Position numbers and translations under genes: made by a program. The notes beneath the pieces are model-generated. The model did no database searches, had not been told where the DNA came from, and saw only the letters and a list, made by a program, of their open reading frames with translations. A stretch of 7,115 nucleotides of DNA from Acidimicrobiales bacterium (GTDB lineage: Bacteria; Actinomycetota; Acidimicrobiia; Acidimicrobiales; Palsa-688): the NCBI GenBank assembly GCA_030039575.1, contig JASHVH010000188.1, positions 1 to 7,115 of the forward strand, given 5' to 3'. Shown in pieces: positions 1-6,972 of the stretch (position 1 is its first letter; each line of letters opens with the position of its first letter).

Positions 1-1341
1 CCGACCGTGCTGGTCCAGTGCGCGGTGATCGTCGTGGCCTTTGCCCAAATGTTCGCCCTGAACGTCCGGCTCACACTGGTAACCGCCATATCGCTTCCGA
101 TCACGTTCCTGGTCGGGGTGGCCATGAGAAAGAAGATCTACCCGATCTCATGGCTCATCCAGGCTCGGCTGGCCGAAATTGCCATGCTGGTAGAAGAGAA
201 CATCTCGGGCGTCCGGGTGGTGAAGTCGTTCGCGGCCGAGCAAAAGGAGCTGACCACGCTGGCCCGGTCCGCCGACGAGTTGCAATGGGCCTATATCAAG
301 GATGCCGACGTCCGCGGCACATGGGCCCCAACGCTCGAGAACCTGCCCCGGGTGGGCCTGGCCATAATCCTGCTTTACGGTGGTTTCCTGGTCATCAACG
401 ACCACCTGGGGGTGGGGACGCTTTTTACGTTCCAGGCGTACTTGCTCATTTTTCAGCCGCCGTTCCGCCAACTCGGGATGGTCATCATGAACGGGCAACG
501 CGCCTCGGCTTCCGCCAAGCGGATCTATGAGGTCCTGGACCAGCCCCAGGAGGTCCAGGACCACCCGGGCGCCGTCGACCTCGTCGATGTCAAGGGTGAC
601 GTCCGCTACGAGCATGTCTACTTCGCCTACTCGGACGGCACGCAGGTGCTGGACGACTTCGACCTCCACATTGCCCCGGGCGAGACGGTGGCGCTCGTTG
701 GCCGCACCGGGTCGGGCAAAACGACGGCGGGACGGTTGCTCAACCGCTCTTACGACGCGTCGGCCGGGCATCTGCTCATTGACGGGCGGGACGTGCGCGA
801 GTACACGCTCGAAAGCCTCCGCGCTCAGGTGGGCTTCGTCTTCGACGAGCCGTTCCTTTTTTCCATTTCGGTGCGGGACAACATCGCCTACGGGAGACCG
901 GGCGCAACAGACGAGGAAGTGGTGGCCGCAGCCAAGGCTGCTGATGCCGACGAGTTCATTGTCCGTCTCCCCGAAGGCTATGACACGGTCATAGGTGAGC
1001 GCGGCTACACCCTTTCGGGCGGCCAACGCCAGCGGATGGCGATCGCCCGGACCTTGCTGGTCAACCCGCCTGTGCTCGTCCTGGACGACGCCACCAGTGC
1101 CATCGACGCGCAGGTCGAGCAGCGCATCCACGCGTCGCTCAGGGCACTCATGGCGAACCGGACGACTCTGGTGATCGCCCACCGGCTCGCCACGATCAGC
1201 CTGGCCGACCGCGTCGCTCTCGTCGAGGACGGCCACGTGACCGCCTTGGGGCGGCACCAGGATCTGCTCGAGCGTAACCCACGTTACGCAGAGGTGCTCG
1301 CCCGGGTAGTCGAAGAGGGAGAGCGGGAGATGCACCCGTGA
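1..1341 (+). CDS. ABC exporter half-transporter, degenerate-site subunit (5' truncated)
   Basis: This is the C-terminal 446 residues of an ATP-driven membrane half-transporter (TMD-NBD exporter type). The reading frame is open from base 1, so the start and roughly the first 140 residues (TM1-TM2) lie outside the window. Visible membrane segments are a TM3-TM4 hairpin in about the first 40 residues, TM5 near codons 118-135 and TM6 near 140-155. The nucleotide-binding domain has Walker A GRTGSGKTT (codons 234-242), a Q-loop whose Gln is replaced by Asp (VFDEPF, codon 282), a canonical LSGGQ signature (338-342), a Walker B ending in Asp-Asp (codon 363 is Asp, not the catalytic Glu) and the switch His at codon 394. 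An Asp at this position is known from one partner of heterodimeric exporters such as TM287/TM288 and BmrC/BmrD. The stop overlaps the start of the next half-transporter, which strongly implies translational coupling and a heterodimer. The substrate is unknown; lipid or drug export is typical of the family. Confidence 0.95.
   Translation, partial: PTVLVQCAVIVVAFAQMFALNVRLTLVTAISLPITFLVGVAMRKKIYPISWLIQARLAEIAMLVEENISGVRVVKSFAAEQKELTTLARSADELQWAYIKDADVRGTWAPTLENLPRVGLAIILLYGGFLVINDHLGVGTLFTFQAYLLIFQPPFRQLGMVIMNGQRASASAKRIYEVLDQPQEVQDHPGAVDLVDVKGDVRYEHVYFAYSDGTQVLDDFDLHIAPGETVALVGRTGSGKTTAGRLLNRSYDASAGHLLIDGRDVREYTLESLRAQVGFVFDEPFLFSISVRDNIAYGRPGATDEEVVAAAKAADADEFIVRLPEGYDTVIGERGYTLSGGQRQRMAIARTLLVNPPVLVLDDATSAIDAQVEQRIHASLRALMANRTTLVIAHRLATISLADRVALVEDGHVTALGRHQDLLERNPRYAEVLARVVEEGEREMHP
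1325..1329 (+). promoter_or_regulatory. Ribosome binding site for the second ABC gene
   Basis: GGGAG lies inside the last codons of the first half-transporter, 8 nt before the GTG at 1338. It is the reason for preferring GTG 1338 over ATG 1344, and it fits termination-reinitiation coupling across the GTGA overlap. Confidence 0.55.
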
Positions 1342-3410
1342 GCATGACCTTCGGCGGAGGGGCGATGTGGGGAGGCGGGGTCGGCGGTGGCCCCCGCCCC
1401 GGGGCATGGGGGGGTGCCGGCAACGCCACTCAGGGGGGAGCGCCGTTCGCCGGCGTCCCGCCAGAACTAGAGGAAGCCGTCGACAAGTTGATGGCGACTG
1501 AGCCGGACCACGGCGAGCCAGACGTGGTCTTCACCCAGCGGCCGACCGATACACGCGTCCTGACGCTCAGGCAGATGATCATGGACCGCTGGCACATTGC
1601 GTTGCTGTCACTGATATTCCTGACGGTTGAAAGCATCGGCTTTCAGACCGGTCCTTACCTCACCCAGATCGGGATCGATGACGGGCTGGTTGGCAAGGAG
1701 CAGCACCTGGACGTCGTAATTGCCTGCGGCCTGATCTACCTCGTCACGGTCCTGCTTACAGTACTGGTCGAGCGAGCCAGGATCCGCAACACAGGCCGCC
1801 TCGCCGCTCAGGTCATGAACGACCTGCGGGTCCGCGTTTACGCCCACATCCAGCGGCTGTCGCTCGACTATTTCACTGACGAGAAGGCGGGCGTGATCAT
1901 GACCCGCATGACGAGCGACATCGAGGCGCTGCAGCAGTTGCTCCAGGACGGGCTCGTCCAGTTCGCCATCCAGGGCCTCACGATGATCTTCGTGACAGCG
2001 ATCTTGTTGTCCTACAACTGGAAGCTCGCGCTCATCACCGTCGGCATCGTCATGCCCAGCCTTACGGTGGCCTCGCTGTGGTTCCGCTCAGGGTCCGAAC
2101 GGGCCTACCTCCTGGTACGAGACAGGCTCGCCGGCGTTATAGCCGACGTCGCCGAAAGCCTGTCGGGAGTCCGGGTGATCGCCAGTTACAACCGGCAACG
2201 CAACAACGTCGTCCACCACCGCAACGTGCTCGGTGCCTACCGGGACGCCAACTTCAAGACAGCCCGGATCACAGCGAACTATTCGACAGCGAGCGATTTC
2301 ATCGGCCTGATGGGCCAGGCCCTGCTCTTGCTCATCGGCGGCACTATGGTGATCAACTCCTGGCACACAGTCCCCGGCGGCGGCCTGGTGCAGAACGCCC
2401 ACCCGGAGCTGACGATCGGCCAGCTGACGGCGTTCGTGCTTTACCTCGGCTCGTTCTTCCAGCCCATACAACAGCTTGTCCAGCTCTACAACACGTACCA
2501 GCAGGGCCAAGCCGCCGTCAGCAAGCTGCGCACCCTGCTGGCGACGGGGCCGTCAGTGCCCGAAAAGGCGGATGCCTACCCGCTGCCGCCGATAAACGGT
2601 GACATTGCACTCGAAGACGTCAACTTCGCCTACAACGAAGATGACTTCGTGCTCCACGATGTGAACATCGCCATAAGAGCCGGGGAATCAGTGGCGTTCG
2701 TCGGCCCCACCGGCGCGGGCAAATCGACAATTGCAAAACTAGTCACCCGTTTCTATGACCCAACTAGTGGGCGGGTGACGATCGACGGCCACGACCTGAG
2801 AGACGTTACTTTGGGCTCGCTGCGCCGTCAGCTTGGGGTCGTGCCCCAAGAGCCCTTCCTGTTCACCGGTACCATCCGCGACAACGTCGCGTTCGCCAAA
2901 CCGCGCGCCACCACCGCAGAAGTAGACGAGGCCATAGACGCCGTTGGTTTGACGGACCTGGTCGACAGGCTTCCGCACGGTCTCGACACGCAGGTGCACG
3001 AGCGGGGCCAATCCCTATCCTCCGGTGAACGACAGCTCATTGCCCTGGCGCGGGCCTTCGTGGCCGGGCCACGGGTGCTCGTGCTGGACGAGGCCACCTC
3101 CAACCTGGACCTGAAGTCGGAGGTGAAGGTCGAACGAGCCCTCGACCGGCTGCTCGAAGGACGGACGGCGATCCTGATCGCCCACAGGCTGACGACCGCC
3201 ATGCGGGCCGACCGCATCGTCGTCGTTGACAACGGGCGAATTGTCGAAGTCGGATCTCATGCGGACCTTGTAGCGGCGCAGGGACGCTACGCCGAGATGT
3301 TCGAGACCTGGTCGAAACAGTACGACGCGGACGGGCACGAGCCGGTACTTGTCCCCCAGGCGACCAGCATCGCCTTCGAGCCGCTCCCGCCCGACCCGGC
3401 CGATGAGTGA
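1338..3410 (+). CDS. ABC exporter half-transporter, catalytic-site subunit
   Basis: This is a complete 690-residue TMD-NBD exporter subunit and the likely heterodimer partner of the preceding gene. The GTG at 1338 overlaps the upstream TGA (GTGA) and has GGGAG at 1325-1329, 8 nt before it. An ATG at 1344 is possible but further from the ribosome binding site. Residues 1-40 are Gly/Pro-rich and low complexity, followed by a charged cytoplasmic linker to about residue 85. Six membrane segments lie at about residues 88-115, 127-147, 208-230, 232-252, 320-340 and 355-380. The NBD has Walker A GPTGAGKST (456-464), Q-loop Gln504 (PQEPFLF), signature LSSGE (560-564) instead of LSGGQ, Walker B VLVLDE with catalytic Glu585, and switch His616. 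Its intact Walker B and altered signature complement the reversed pattern in the first subunit. The C-terminus carries a roughly 35-residue acidic/Pro tail beyond the NBD. The Gly-rich N-terminus is, from memory, common in actinobacterial relatives. The substrate is not identifiable. Confidence 0.96.
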   Translation: MSMTFGGGAMWGGGVGGGPRPGAWGGAGNATQGGAPFAGVPPELEEAVDKLMATEPDHGEPDVVFTQRPTDTRVLTLRQMIMDRWHIALLSLIFLTVESIGFQTGPYLTQIGIDDGLVGKEQHLDVVIACGLIYLVTVLLTVLVERARIRNTGRLAAQVMNDLRVRVYAHIQRLSLDYFTDEKAGVIMTRMTSDIEALQQLLQDGLVQFAIQGLTMIFVTAILLSYNWKLALITVGIVMPSLTVASLWFRSGSERAYLLVRDRLAGVIADVAESLSGVRVIASYNRQRNNVVHHRNVLGAYRDANFKTARITANYSTASDFIGLMGQALLLLIGGTMVINSWHTVPGGGLVQNAHPELTIGQLTAFVLYLGSFFQPIQQLVQLYNTYQQGQAAVSKLRTLLATGPSVPEKADAYPLPPINGDIALEDVNFAYNEDDFVLHDVNIAIRAGESVAFVGPTGAGKSTIAKLVTRFYDPTSGRVTIDGHDLRDVTLGSLRRQLGVVPQEPFLFTGTIRDNVAFAKPRATTAEVDEAIDAVGLTDLVDRLPHGLDTQVHERGQSLSSGERQLIALARAFVAGPRVLVLDEATSNLDLKSEVKVERALDRLLEGRTAILIAHRLTTAMRADRIVVVDNGRIVEVGSHADLVAAQGRYAEMFETWSKQYDADGHEPVLVPQATSIAFEPLPPDPADE
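1359..1414 (+). repeat. G-rich tract with nested GC palindrome in the 5' end of the second ABC gene
   Basis: The codons for the Gly-rich leader hold G runs of four or more at 1359-1362, 1369-1372, 1377-1380, 1401-1404 and 1408-1414. A perfect 10-bp palindrome GCCCCGGGGC lies at 1396-1405. It sits inside a larger possible hairpin of the C5 run at 1391-1395 with the G run at 1408-1414. The sequence shows potential for a stable mRNA hairpin or a G-quadruplex; whether either forms or has a role is unknown. Low-complexity Gly coding (GGN codons) alone is enough to explain the base composition. Confidence 0.5.
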
Positions 3411-3459
3411 CCGAAGTTGCGGGCTGAGGACCACCCAAATTTTCTCCCACCGACAACAG

Positions 3460-4689
3460 TTATCCCGGGTACTCGTTGCTCGGCACCGCCGCAGACGACC
3501 CACGCCCCAAGTCGGTAATCGGTGAGCCCGTTTCGGCGACCCGCTCCAAGAGGTGGCCGCCGAACTCAGCGCCAGGCAAGGCCTGGGCCTCGTCCGCCAG
3601 GCCTTCGGCGTTGACCCTGAACTGCGGCGTCCAGAGCACGGTTCCGACCGCATTGGCGACGTCGGTCGGCGTGCAACTGAAGGCATCCAGCGATATACCG
3701 ACCCCCAACTGCTCGCACCGCTCACTCGTGTTGAGCTGGTCGGCACCCATCGGCAACAGGACTTGCGGGCAACCGAGGGCCAACGCTGACACAACGGTGC
3801 CCGACCCGCCGTGGGAGACGACGAGGTCACTGTCGGTCAGCACCTCGCTCAGGGGCAAGAACCGCTCCACGCGGACCGACGACGGCTGGTCACCCAGCTC
3901 GGCCGGGGTGATGGCTCCCCCTGTGGTGACCGTGACCCGGGCCCCCACGCTGACGAGGCCGGCGAGCGCCCGTTGGAACAGGTCGCCGCTCTCCTGGGGG
4001 AAGATGGTCCCCAAGGTCAAGTACACGTGCGGTACGCGGCCCGCACGGTCCGAGGCGCGCCTCGGAGGGGTGCCTGCCAGATCCTCGAGGATGGCTGGGC
4101 GCACGTACCGTGCGCTCGGCGGTAGTGGGTCGTGAGGGTGGCGAAAACGGGGAGGGACAGGCACTATCAACAAATAGTGGTTCAGCGCCTGGACGGCGAC
4201 CTCCGGCACCAGACCTAACTCGGACCGCAAAGCGGCCAGCGGTTTACCGACGATGTCCTCCCGGCCAAATCCCCCGGCCGCGATCACGACGACGGCCGCG
4301 TGAGGGAGCCCGACCGCGTCGGCCGCCACCGCCGCACCAAAGTCCATCTCGTCCCGAACAACAAGGTCGGGCCGCCAAGCCTCGAGAAGGTCGACAAGCC
4401 GGTACGCCCGCTCCCGTGCCCCCCGTCCGGCGAAGAAATTGCGCACGGCGCGTTCTTCGGCTTGGCGGTCCGGGGGTACCAAAGGCCGACGGGCGTCCGG
4501 GCTGAGTAGGCTGGCGCCCCCGCTCGGCTCCACTCGCCAACCGGCTCCGGCGACCGTGGCGACCATGCCCTCTTGACAGGTGTAGAGGACGTCGTGCCCT
4601 CGACGGGCCAGGACGCGGGCGAAGATCTGGGTGGGGAAGAAGTGCCCGCTACCGCCGGCGAAGCTGAAGAGGAACCGCATTGGCCCCAT
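3460..4689 (-). CDS. GT1-family (MGT-like) glycosyltransferase
   Basis: This 409-residue protein belongs to the GT-B fold, GT1-type bacterial glycosyltransferases, which use an NDP-sugar to glycosylate small-molecule acceptors such as macrolides and other natural products. The usual family length is about 390-420. The N-terminal domain opens with a Rossmann strand and GGSGHFFP; His16 is in the position of the family's catalytic base. The linker holds RYVRPA (194-199). The C-terminal donor domain begins at YLTLGT (223-228) and carries the donor-binding signature HGGSGT (293-298), continuing to GADQLN (315-320). No signal peptide or membrane anchor is visible, so it is likely cytoplasmic. It starts 20 bp after the regulator gene on the same strand, so the two are probably cotranscribed. 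The start is uncertain: ATG at 4689 lacks a good ribosome binding site, whereas the internal ATG at 4680 (MRFLFSF) matches the usual family beginning and follows GGGG. Acceptor and sugar cannot be assigned; a macrolide is only a possibility. Confidence 0.9.
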   Translation of the reverse strand: MGPMRFLFSFAGGSGHFFPTQIFARVLARRGHDVLYTCQEGMVATVAGAGWRVEPSGGASLLSPDARRPLVPPDRQAEERAVRNFFAGRGARERAYRLVDLLEAWRPDLVVRDEMDFGAAVAADAVGLPHAAVVVIAAGGFGREDIVGKPLAALRSELGLVPEVAVQALNHYLLIVPVPPRFRHPHDPLPPSARYVRPAILEDLAGTPPRRASDRAGRVPHVYLTLGTIFPQESGDLFQRALAGLVSVGARVTVTTGGAITPAELGDQPSSVRVERFLPLSEVLTDSDLVVSHGGSGTVVSALALGCPQVLLPMGADQLNTSERCEQLGVGISLDAFSCTPTDVANAVGTVLWTPQFRVNAEGLADEAQALPGAEFGGHLLERVAETGSPITDLGRGSSAAVPSNEYPG

Positions 4690-4709
4690 AATGTCAGGGC
4701 CGGGCTACC

Positions 4710-5333
4710 TCATCGGCGGGCGTTGGTTTCGCTGTGGACATGTACCTTTTGACCATCGCGGTCGAAGATGGCGATGAGTTCAGCCGGCCCACCGATGGCC
4801 GCGAAGGCGTGCGGTGTCATGGTGCTGAACTCTGCGGCCTCGCCAGTTTCGACGGTGATCTCGCGTTCGCCGAGCGAAAGGCGCACTCGGCCCTCTAAGA
4901 CGAAGAACCAGTCGTGACCGGGGTGCACTTTTTGCTGCGGCACCGTGCTGGTGGGTTCGAGCCGCATCTTGGCGGCGAGCGTGCTGCCGGTCGGCCGGTT
5001 CAGGATCCAGGTAGTGCGCTGGCCCGAGGAGTTGGGCGTCGGATGGATGACGACGTCGTCATCGTTGCGGACATCAAGAAGTTCGTCGAGGTCAACGTGG
5101 AGGCCTTCCGCGAGCGGCAGCAAGATGTCGAGGCTGATCGTGCGCTTGCCCGTCTCGACCCGGCTGATGGTCGAGGCACTTAGGTTGGTTCGGGCGGAAA
5201 GCTCGTCCAACGAAAGCCCAAGCGTGGTGCGAAGGCTGCGCAGTCGGGCCCGCACCACCTGCTCGATCCCGGCCAGTTCGGTTATAGCGCTACCCCCGTG
5301 TTCTTGCAAATTCTGCAAAGAGCCTTGCGGCAT
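4710..5333 (-). CDS. XRE-family HTH transcriptional regulator with C-terminal cupin sensor domain
   Basis: This 207-residue DNA-binding regulator has an N-terminal HTH_3/XRE domain at about residues 27-87 (LSLDELSARTNLSASTISRVETG is the helix-turn-helix core) and a C-terminal cupin_2 β-barrel at about 115-195. The cupin has His137 and His140 in motif 1, Glu147 nearby, and His175 in motif 2, a possible metal or ligand site. In this family the cupin binds a small effector that tunes DNA binding. The ATG at 5333 gives about 25 extra residues before the HTH. In-frame GTG codons at 5258 and 5255 are possible but would remove the first HTH residues, so 5333 is preferred; its ribosome binding site is weak. 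The gene lies head-to-head with the oxidoreductase/methyltransferase gene (26-bp gap) and 20 bp upstream of the glycosyltransferase. It therefore probably controls itself, the glycosyltransferase and the divergent gene. The effector is unknown. Confidence 0.93.
   Translation of the reverse strand: MPQGSLQNLQEHGGSAITELAGIEQVVRARLRSLRTTLGLSLDELSARTNLSASTISRVETGKRTISLDILLPLAEGLHVDLDELLDVRNDDDVVIHPTPNSSGQRTTWILNRPTGSTLAAKMRLEPTSTVPQQKVHPGHDWFFVLEGRVRLSLGEREITVETGEAAEFSTMTPHAFAAIGGPAELIAIFDRDGQKVHVHSETNARR
5304..5318. promoter_or_regulatory. Palindrome TTGCA-N5-TGCAA, candidate operator
   Basis: A perfect 5-bp inverted repeat with a 5-bp A/T-rich centre stands out in otherwise GC-rich DNA. It lies within the first codons of the regulator (as called from 5333) and 42-56 bp upstream of the divergent start at 5360. 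Size and position suit an XRE-type operator used for autoregulation and divergent control, but only one copy is visible and a chance palindrome cannot be excluded. Confidence 0.3.
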
Positions 5334-5352
5334 CCGAGTTTGAGCGTACCGT
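5325..5352 (+). promoter_or_regulatory. Candidate promoter for the oxidoreductase/methyltransferase gene
   Basis: TTGCGG (5325-5330), a 16-bp spacer and TACCGT (5347-5352) resemble a σ70-type -35/-10 pair. The -10 box ends 7 nt before the ATG at 5360, and no Shine-Dalgarno sequence is visible before that ATG, so the transcript may be leaderless, as is common in actinobacteria. On the other strand TACGGT (5353 down to 5348) could serve as the -10 of the regulator gene, so the two promoters would overlap. The boxes are weak matches. Confidence 0.35.
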
Positions 5353-5359
5353 ATTGAGC
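5340..5359. repeat. Direct repeat TTGAGC-N8-TTGAGC in the divergent promoter
   Basis: Two copies of TTGAGC begin 14 bp apart (5340-5345 and 5354-5359), flanking the proposed -10 region; ATGAGC follows immediately at 5360. This could be a tandem regulator site, or chance. Confidence 0.25.
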
Positions 5360-6946
5360 ATGAGCGACCACGCCCCCCATACCGTCGAGCGGCACTGTGA
5401 TGTCGCCGTTATCGGCGGCTCTGCCGCTGGACTTGCAGCGGCGCTGCAGCTGGGACGCCAACGCCGGTCTGTGATCGTCGTCGACTCGGGCCAACCCCGC
5501 AACGCTCCCGCCTCCCACATGCACGGGTACCTCAGCCGCGAAGGGTCCCCGCCGTCCGAGCTGACGGTGGTCGGTCGCGACGAGGTCCGCAGCTACGGCG
5601 TCGAGGTCCTCGCCGGTCAGGTGAGCGGCGTGAGCCGTGTCGATGACAGTCATTTCGGTGTCGAGGTCGCCGGAGGTCACTCGATCGTCGCCCGCCGGGT
5701 CCTCGCCGCCACCGGCCTGGTAGACGAGCTCCCGGAAATCGACGGCCTTGCCGAACACTGGGGGCGGGACGTGGTCCACTGCCCGTTCTGTCACGGCTTC
5801 GAAGCCCGCGACCAACGTATCGTGCAGATCGTCACTCACCCGGTGGGGCTCCACACCACCGTCCTTTTCCGCCAGTTGACCAGCCGGCTTACCGTGGTGC
5901 TCCACGACAATGCGGACGTAGACGGCGCTGAGATCGAAGCTTTACAGGCCGGCGGCGTCGACGTCCGGCGCGGGAAGGTGCGTCGGGTCGTTACCGGTGA
6001 CGACGGCCACGTCGAAGCAGTCGAGCTGGCCAACCAAGAACGTCTTGACGCCGACGTGGTCGCGGTCGGTCCCCGGTTCAGGGCGCGTGCCGAGGCGTTC
6101 GCGCCACTCGGCCTCGAACCATCAGCCCACCCGAGCGGGCTCGGGGACTTCGTGGAGACCGACACCACCGGCGCAACCTCTGTTCAAGGCCTCTACGCGG
6201 CCGGCAACCTCGCCGACCCGAGCCAGCAGGTCTTGGGGGCCGCCGCCCACGGCAGCCGCGTCGGGGCCATGATCAGCTTCAGTCTTGCCGAGGAAGATCT
6301 CCGCGCCGCCTCCCGTCCATCCGGGAACGAATGCGACTGGGACGAGCGCTACGGGGGCGCTCAGATGTGGAGCGGGAACCCGAACGGCACCCTCGTCAAC
6401 GAGGTCAGCGGCATGAGCCCCGGCCGCGCCCTGGACGTCGGTGCCGGCGAGGGCGGCGACGCGCTGTGGCTGGCCCAGCGGGGCTGGGACGTCACCGCCA
6501 ACGACATCGCCCAGCGGGCGCTGGACCGGCTCGATGCCGAAGCCCAACGACGCGGTCTCAAGGTCGATTGCCATCACGCCGACGCAAACGCACTCGATGT
6601 GTTCGAGAAGGCAGCCTTCGACCTCGTGACGGTCCAATACGGGTCGATCCCCCGCACCCCTGACCGCCGCGCCGTCCGCAACCTGATGAACGCCGTCGCC
6701 CCAGGAGGCACACTCCTTATCGTGAGCCACGATCTCGAGCCGATGCGGGCACCCACCGATGACCCGGCCGACAGCCGGCCGTTCGACCCGGACGCCTACG
6801 TACGGGTCGATGACGTCGCCGCCGAACTCGCCGGGTCGGCCGAGTGGGACGTGGAAACCCGTGAGAAACGGCCCCGTCCGCCCGGGGCAGCCTCCTCACA
6901 CCACGTGGACGACATCGTGCTTCGTGCCCGGCGCCGTGCCCGCTGA
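5360..6946 (+). CDS. Fused thioredoxin-reductase-like FAD oxidoreductase and class I SAM-dependent methyltransferase
   Basis: This 528-residue protein carries two enzymes. Residues 1 to about 310 form a thioredoxin-reductase-like flavoprotein: FAD-binding GGSAAG (19-24), redox disulfide motif CPFC in HCPFCHGFE (140-148), and the second FAD motif with Asp268 and YAAGN (279-283). The segment after the CPFC motif (about 153-172), where TrxR has its NADPH GxGxxA loop, reads THPVGLH and lacks that pattern. Residues from about 326 to 528 form a methyltransferase: WDERY entry (327-331), SAM motif I DVGAGEGGD (359-367), acidic Asp382 at the end of β2, Asp408 (HADA), DLVTVQYG at about 421 and PGG (448-450). 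The start is ATG 5360; a TTG at 5354 is in frame but less likely. From memory, databases carry this architecture as a bifunctional NAD(P)/FAD oxidoreductase/methyltransferase. The CPxCHG flavoproteins include dithiol oxidases such as GliT and HlmI, so oxidation and S-methylation of one small thiol is a reasonable inference. The substrate is unknown; the protein is likely cytosolic. Confidence 0.93.
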   Translation: MSDHAPHTVERHCDVAVIGGSAAGLAAALQLGRQRRSVIVVDSGQPRNAPASHMHGYLSREGSPPSELTVVGRDEVRSYGVEVLAGQVSGVSRVDDSHFGVEVAGGHSIVARRVLAATGLVDELPEIDGLAEHWGRDVVHCPFCHGFEARDQRIVQIVTHPVGLHTTVLFRQLTSRLTVVLHDNADVDGAEIEALQAGGVDVRRGKVRRVVTGDDGHVEAVELANQERLDADVVAVGPRFRARAEAFAPLGLEPSAHPSGLGDFVETDTTGATSVQGLYAAGNLADPSQQVLGAAAHGSRVGAMISFSLAEEDLRAASRPSGNECDWDERYGGAQMWSGNPNGTLVNEVSGMSPGRALDVGAGEGGDALWLAQRGWDVTANDIAQRALDRLDAEAQRRGLKVDCHHADANALDVFEKAAFDLVTVQYGSIPRTPDRRAVRNLMNAVAPGGTLLIVSHDLEPMRAPTDDPADSRPFDPDAYVRVDDVAAELAGSAEWDVETREKRPRPPGAASSHHVDDIVLRARRRAR

Positions 6947-6972
6947 CGAAGACAGAGCCGACAACGTCAACC

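Noticed and set aside
148..1407. Long minus-strand open frame (419 codons) opposite the first ABC gene
   Set aside because: It is antisense to a clear ABC NBD, has no recognisable domain, and is the usual GC-rich shadow.
3411..3459. Possible bidirectional terminator in the convergent gap
   Set aside because: Only short imperfect complementarity (for example GTTG with CAAC) and an AAATTTT stretch are seen; there is no convincing stem.
3015..3830. Minus-strand open frame spanning the end of the second ABC gene and the glycosyltransferase end
   Set aside because: It crosses two well-supported genes out of frame and has Arg/Ser-rich low-information composition.
4110..4505. Plus-strand open frame inside the glycosyltransferase gene
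   Set aside because: Pro/Arg-rich shadow with no motif; the opposite strand encodes conserved GT1 sequence throughout.
5354..5359. TTG at 5354 as start of the fused enzyme
   Set aside because: The ATG two codons later is the stronger start and suits the proposed -10 spacing; the difference is only two residues.
6122..6730. Minus-strand 202-codon open frame under the fused enzyme
   Set aside because: It overlaps conserved FAD and SAM motifs on the other strand and shows no domain.
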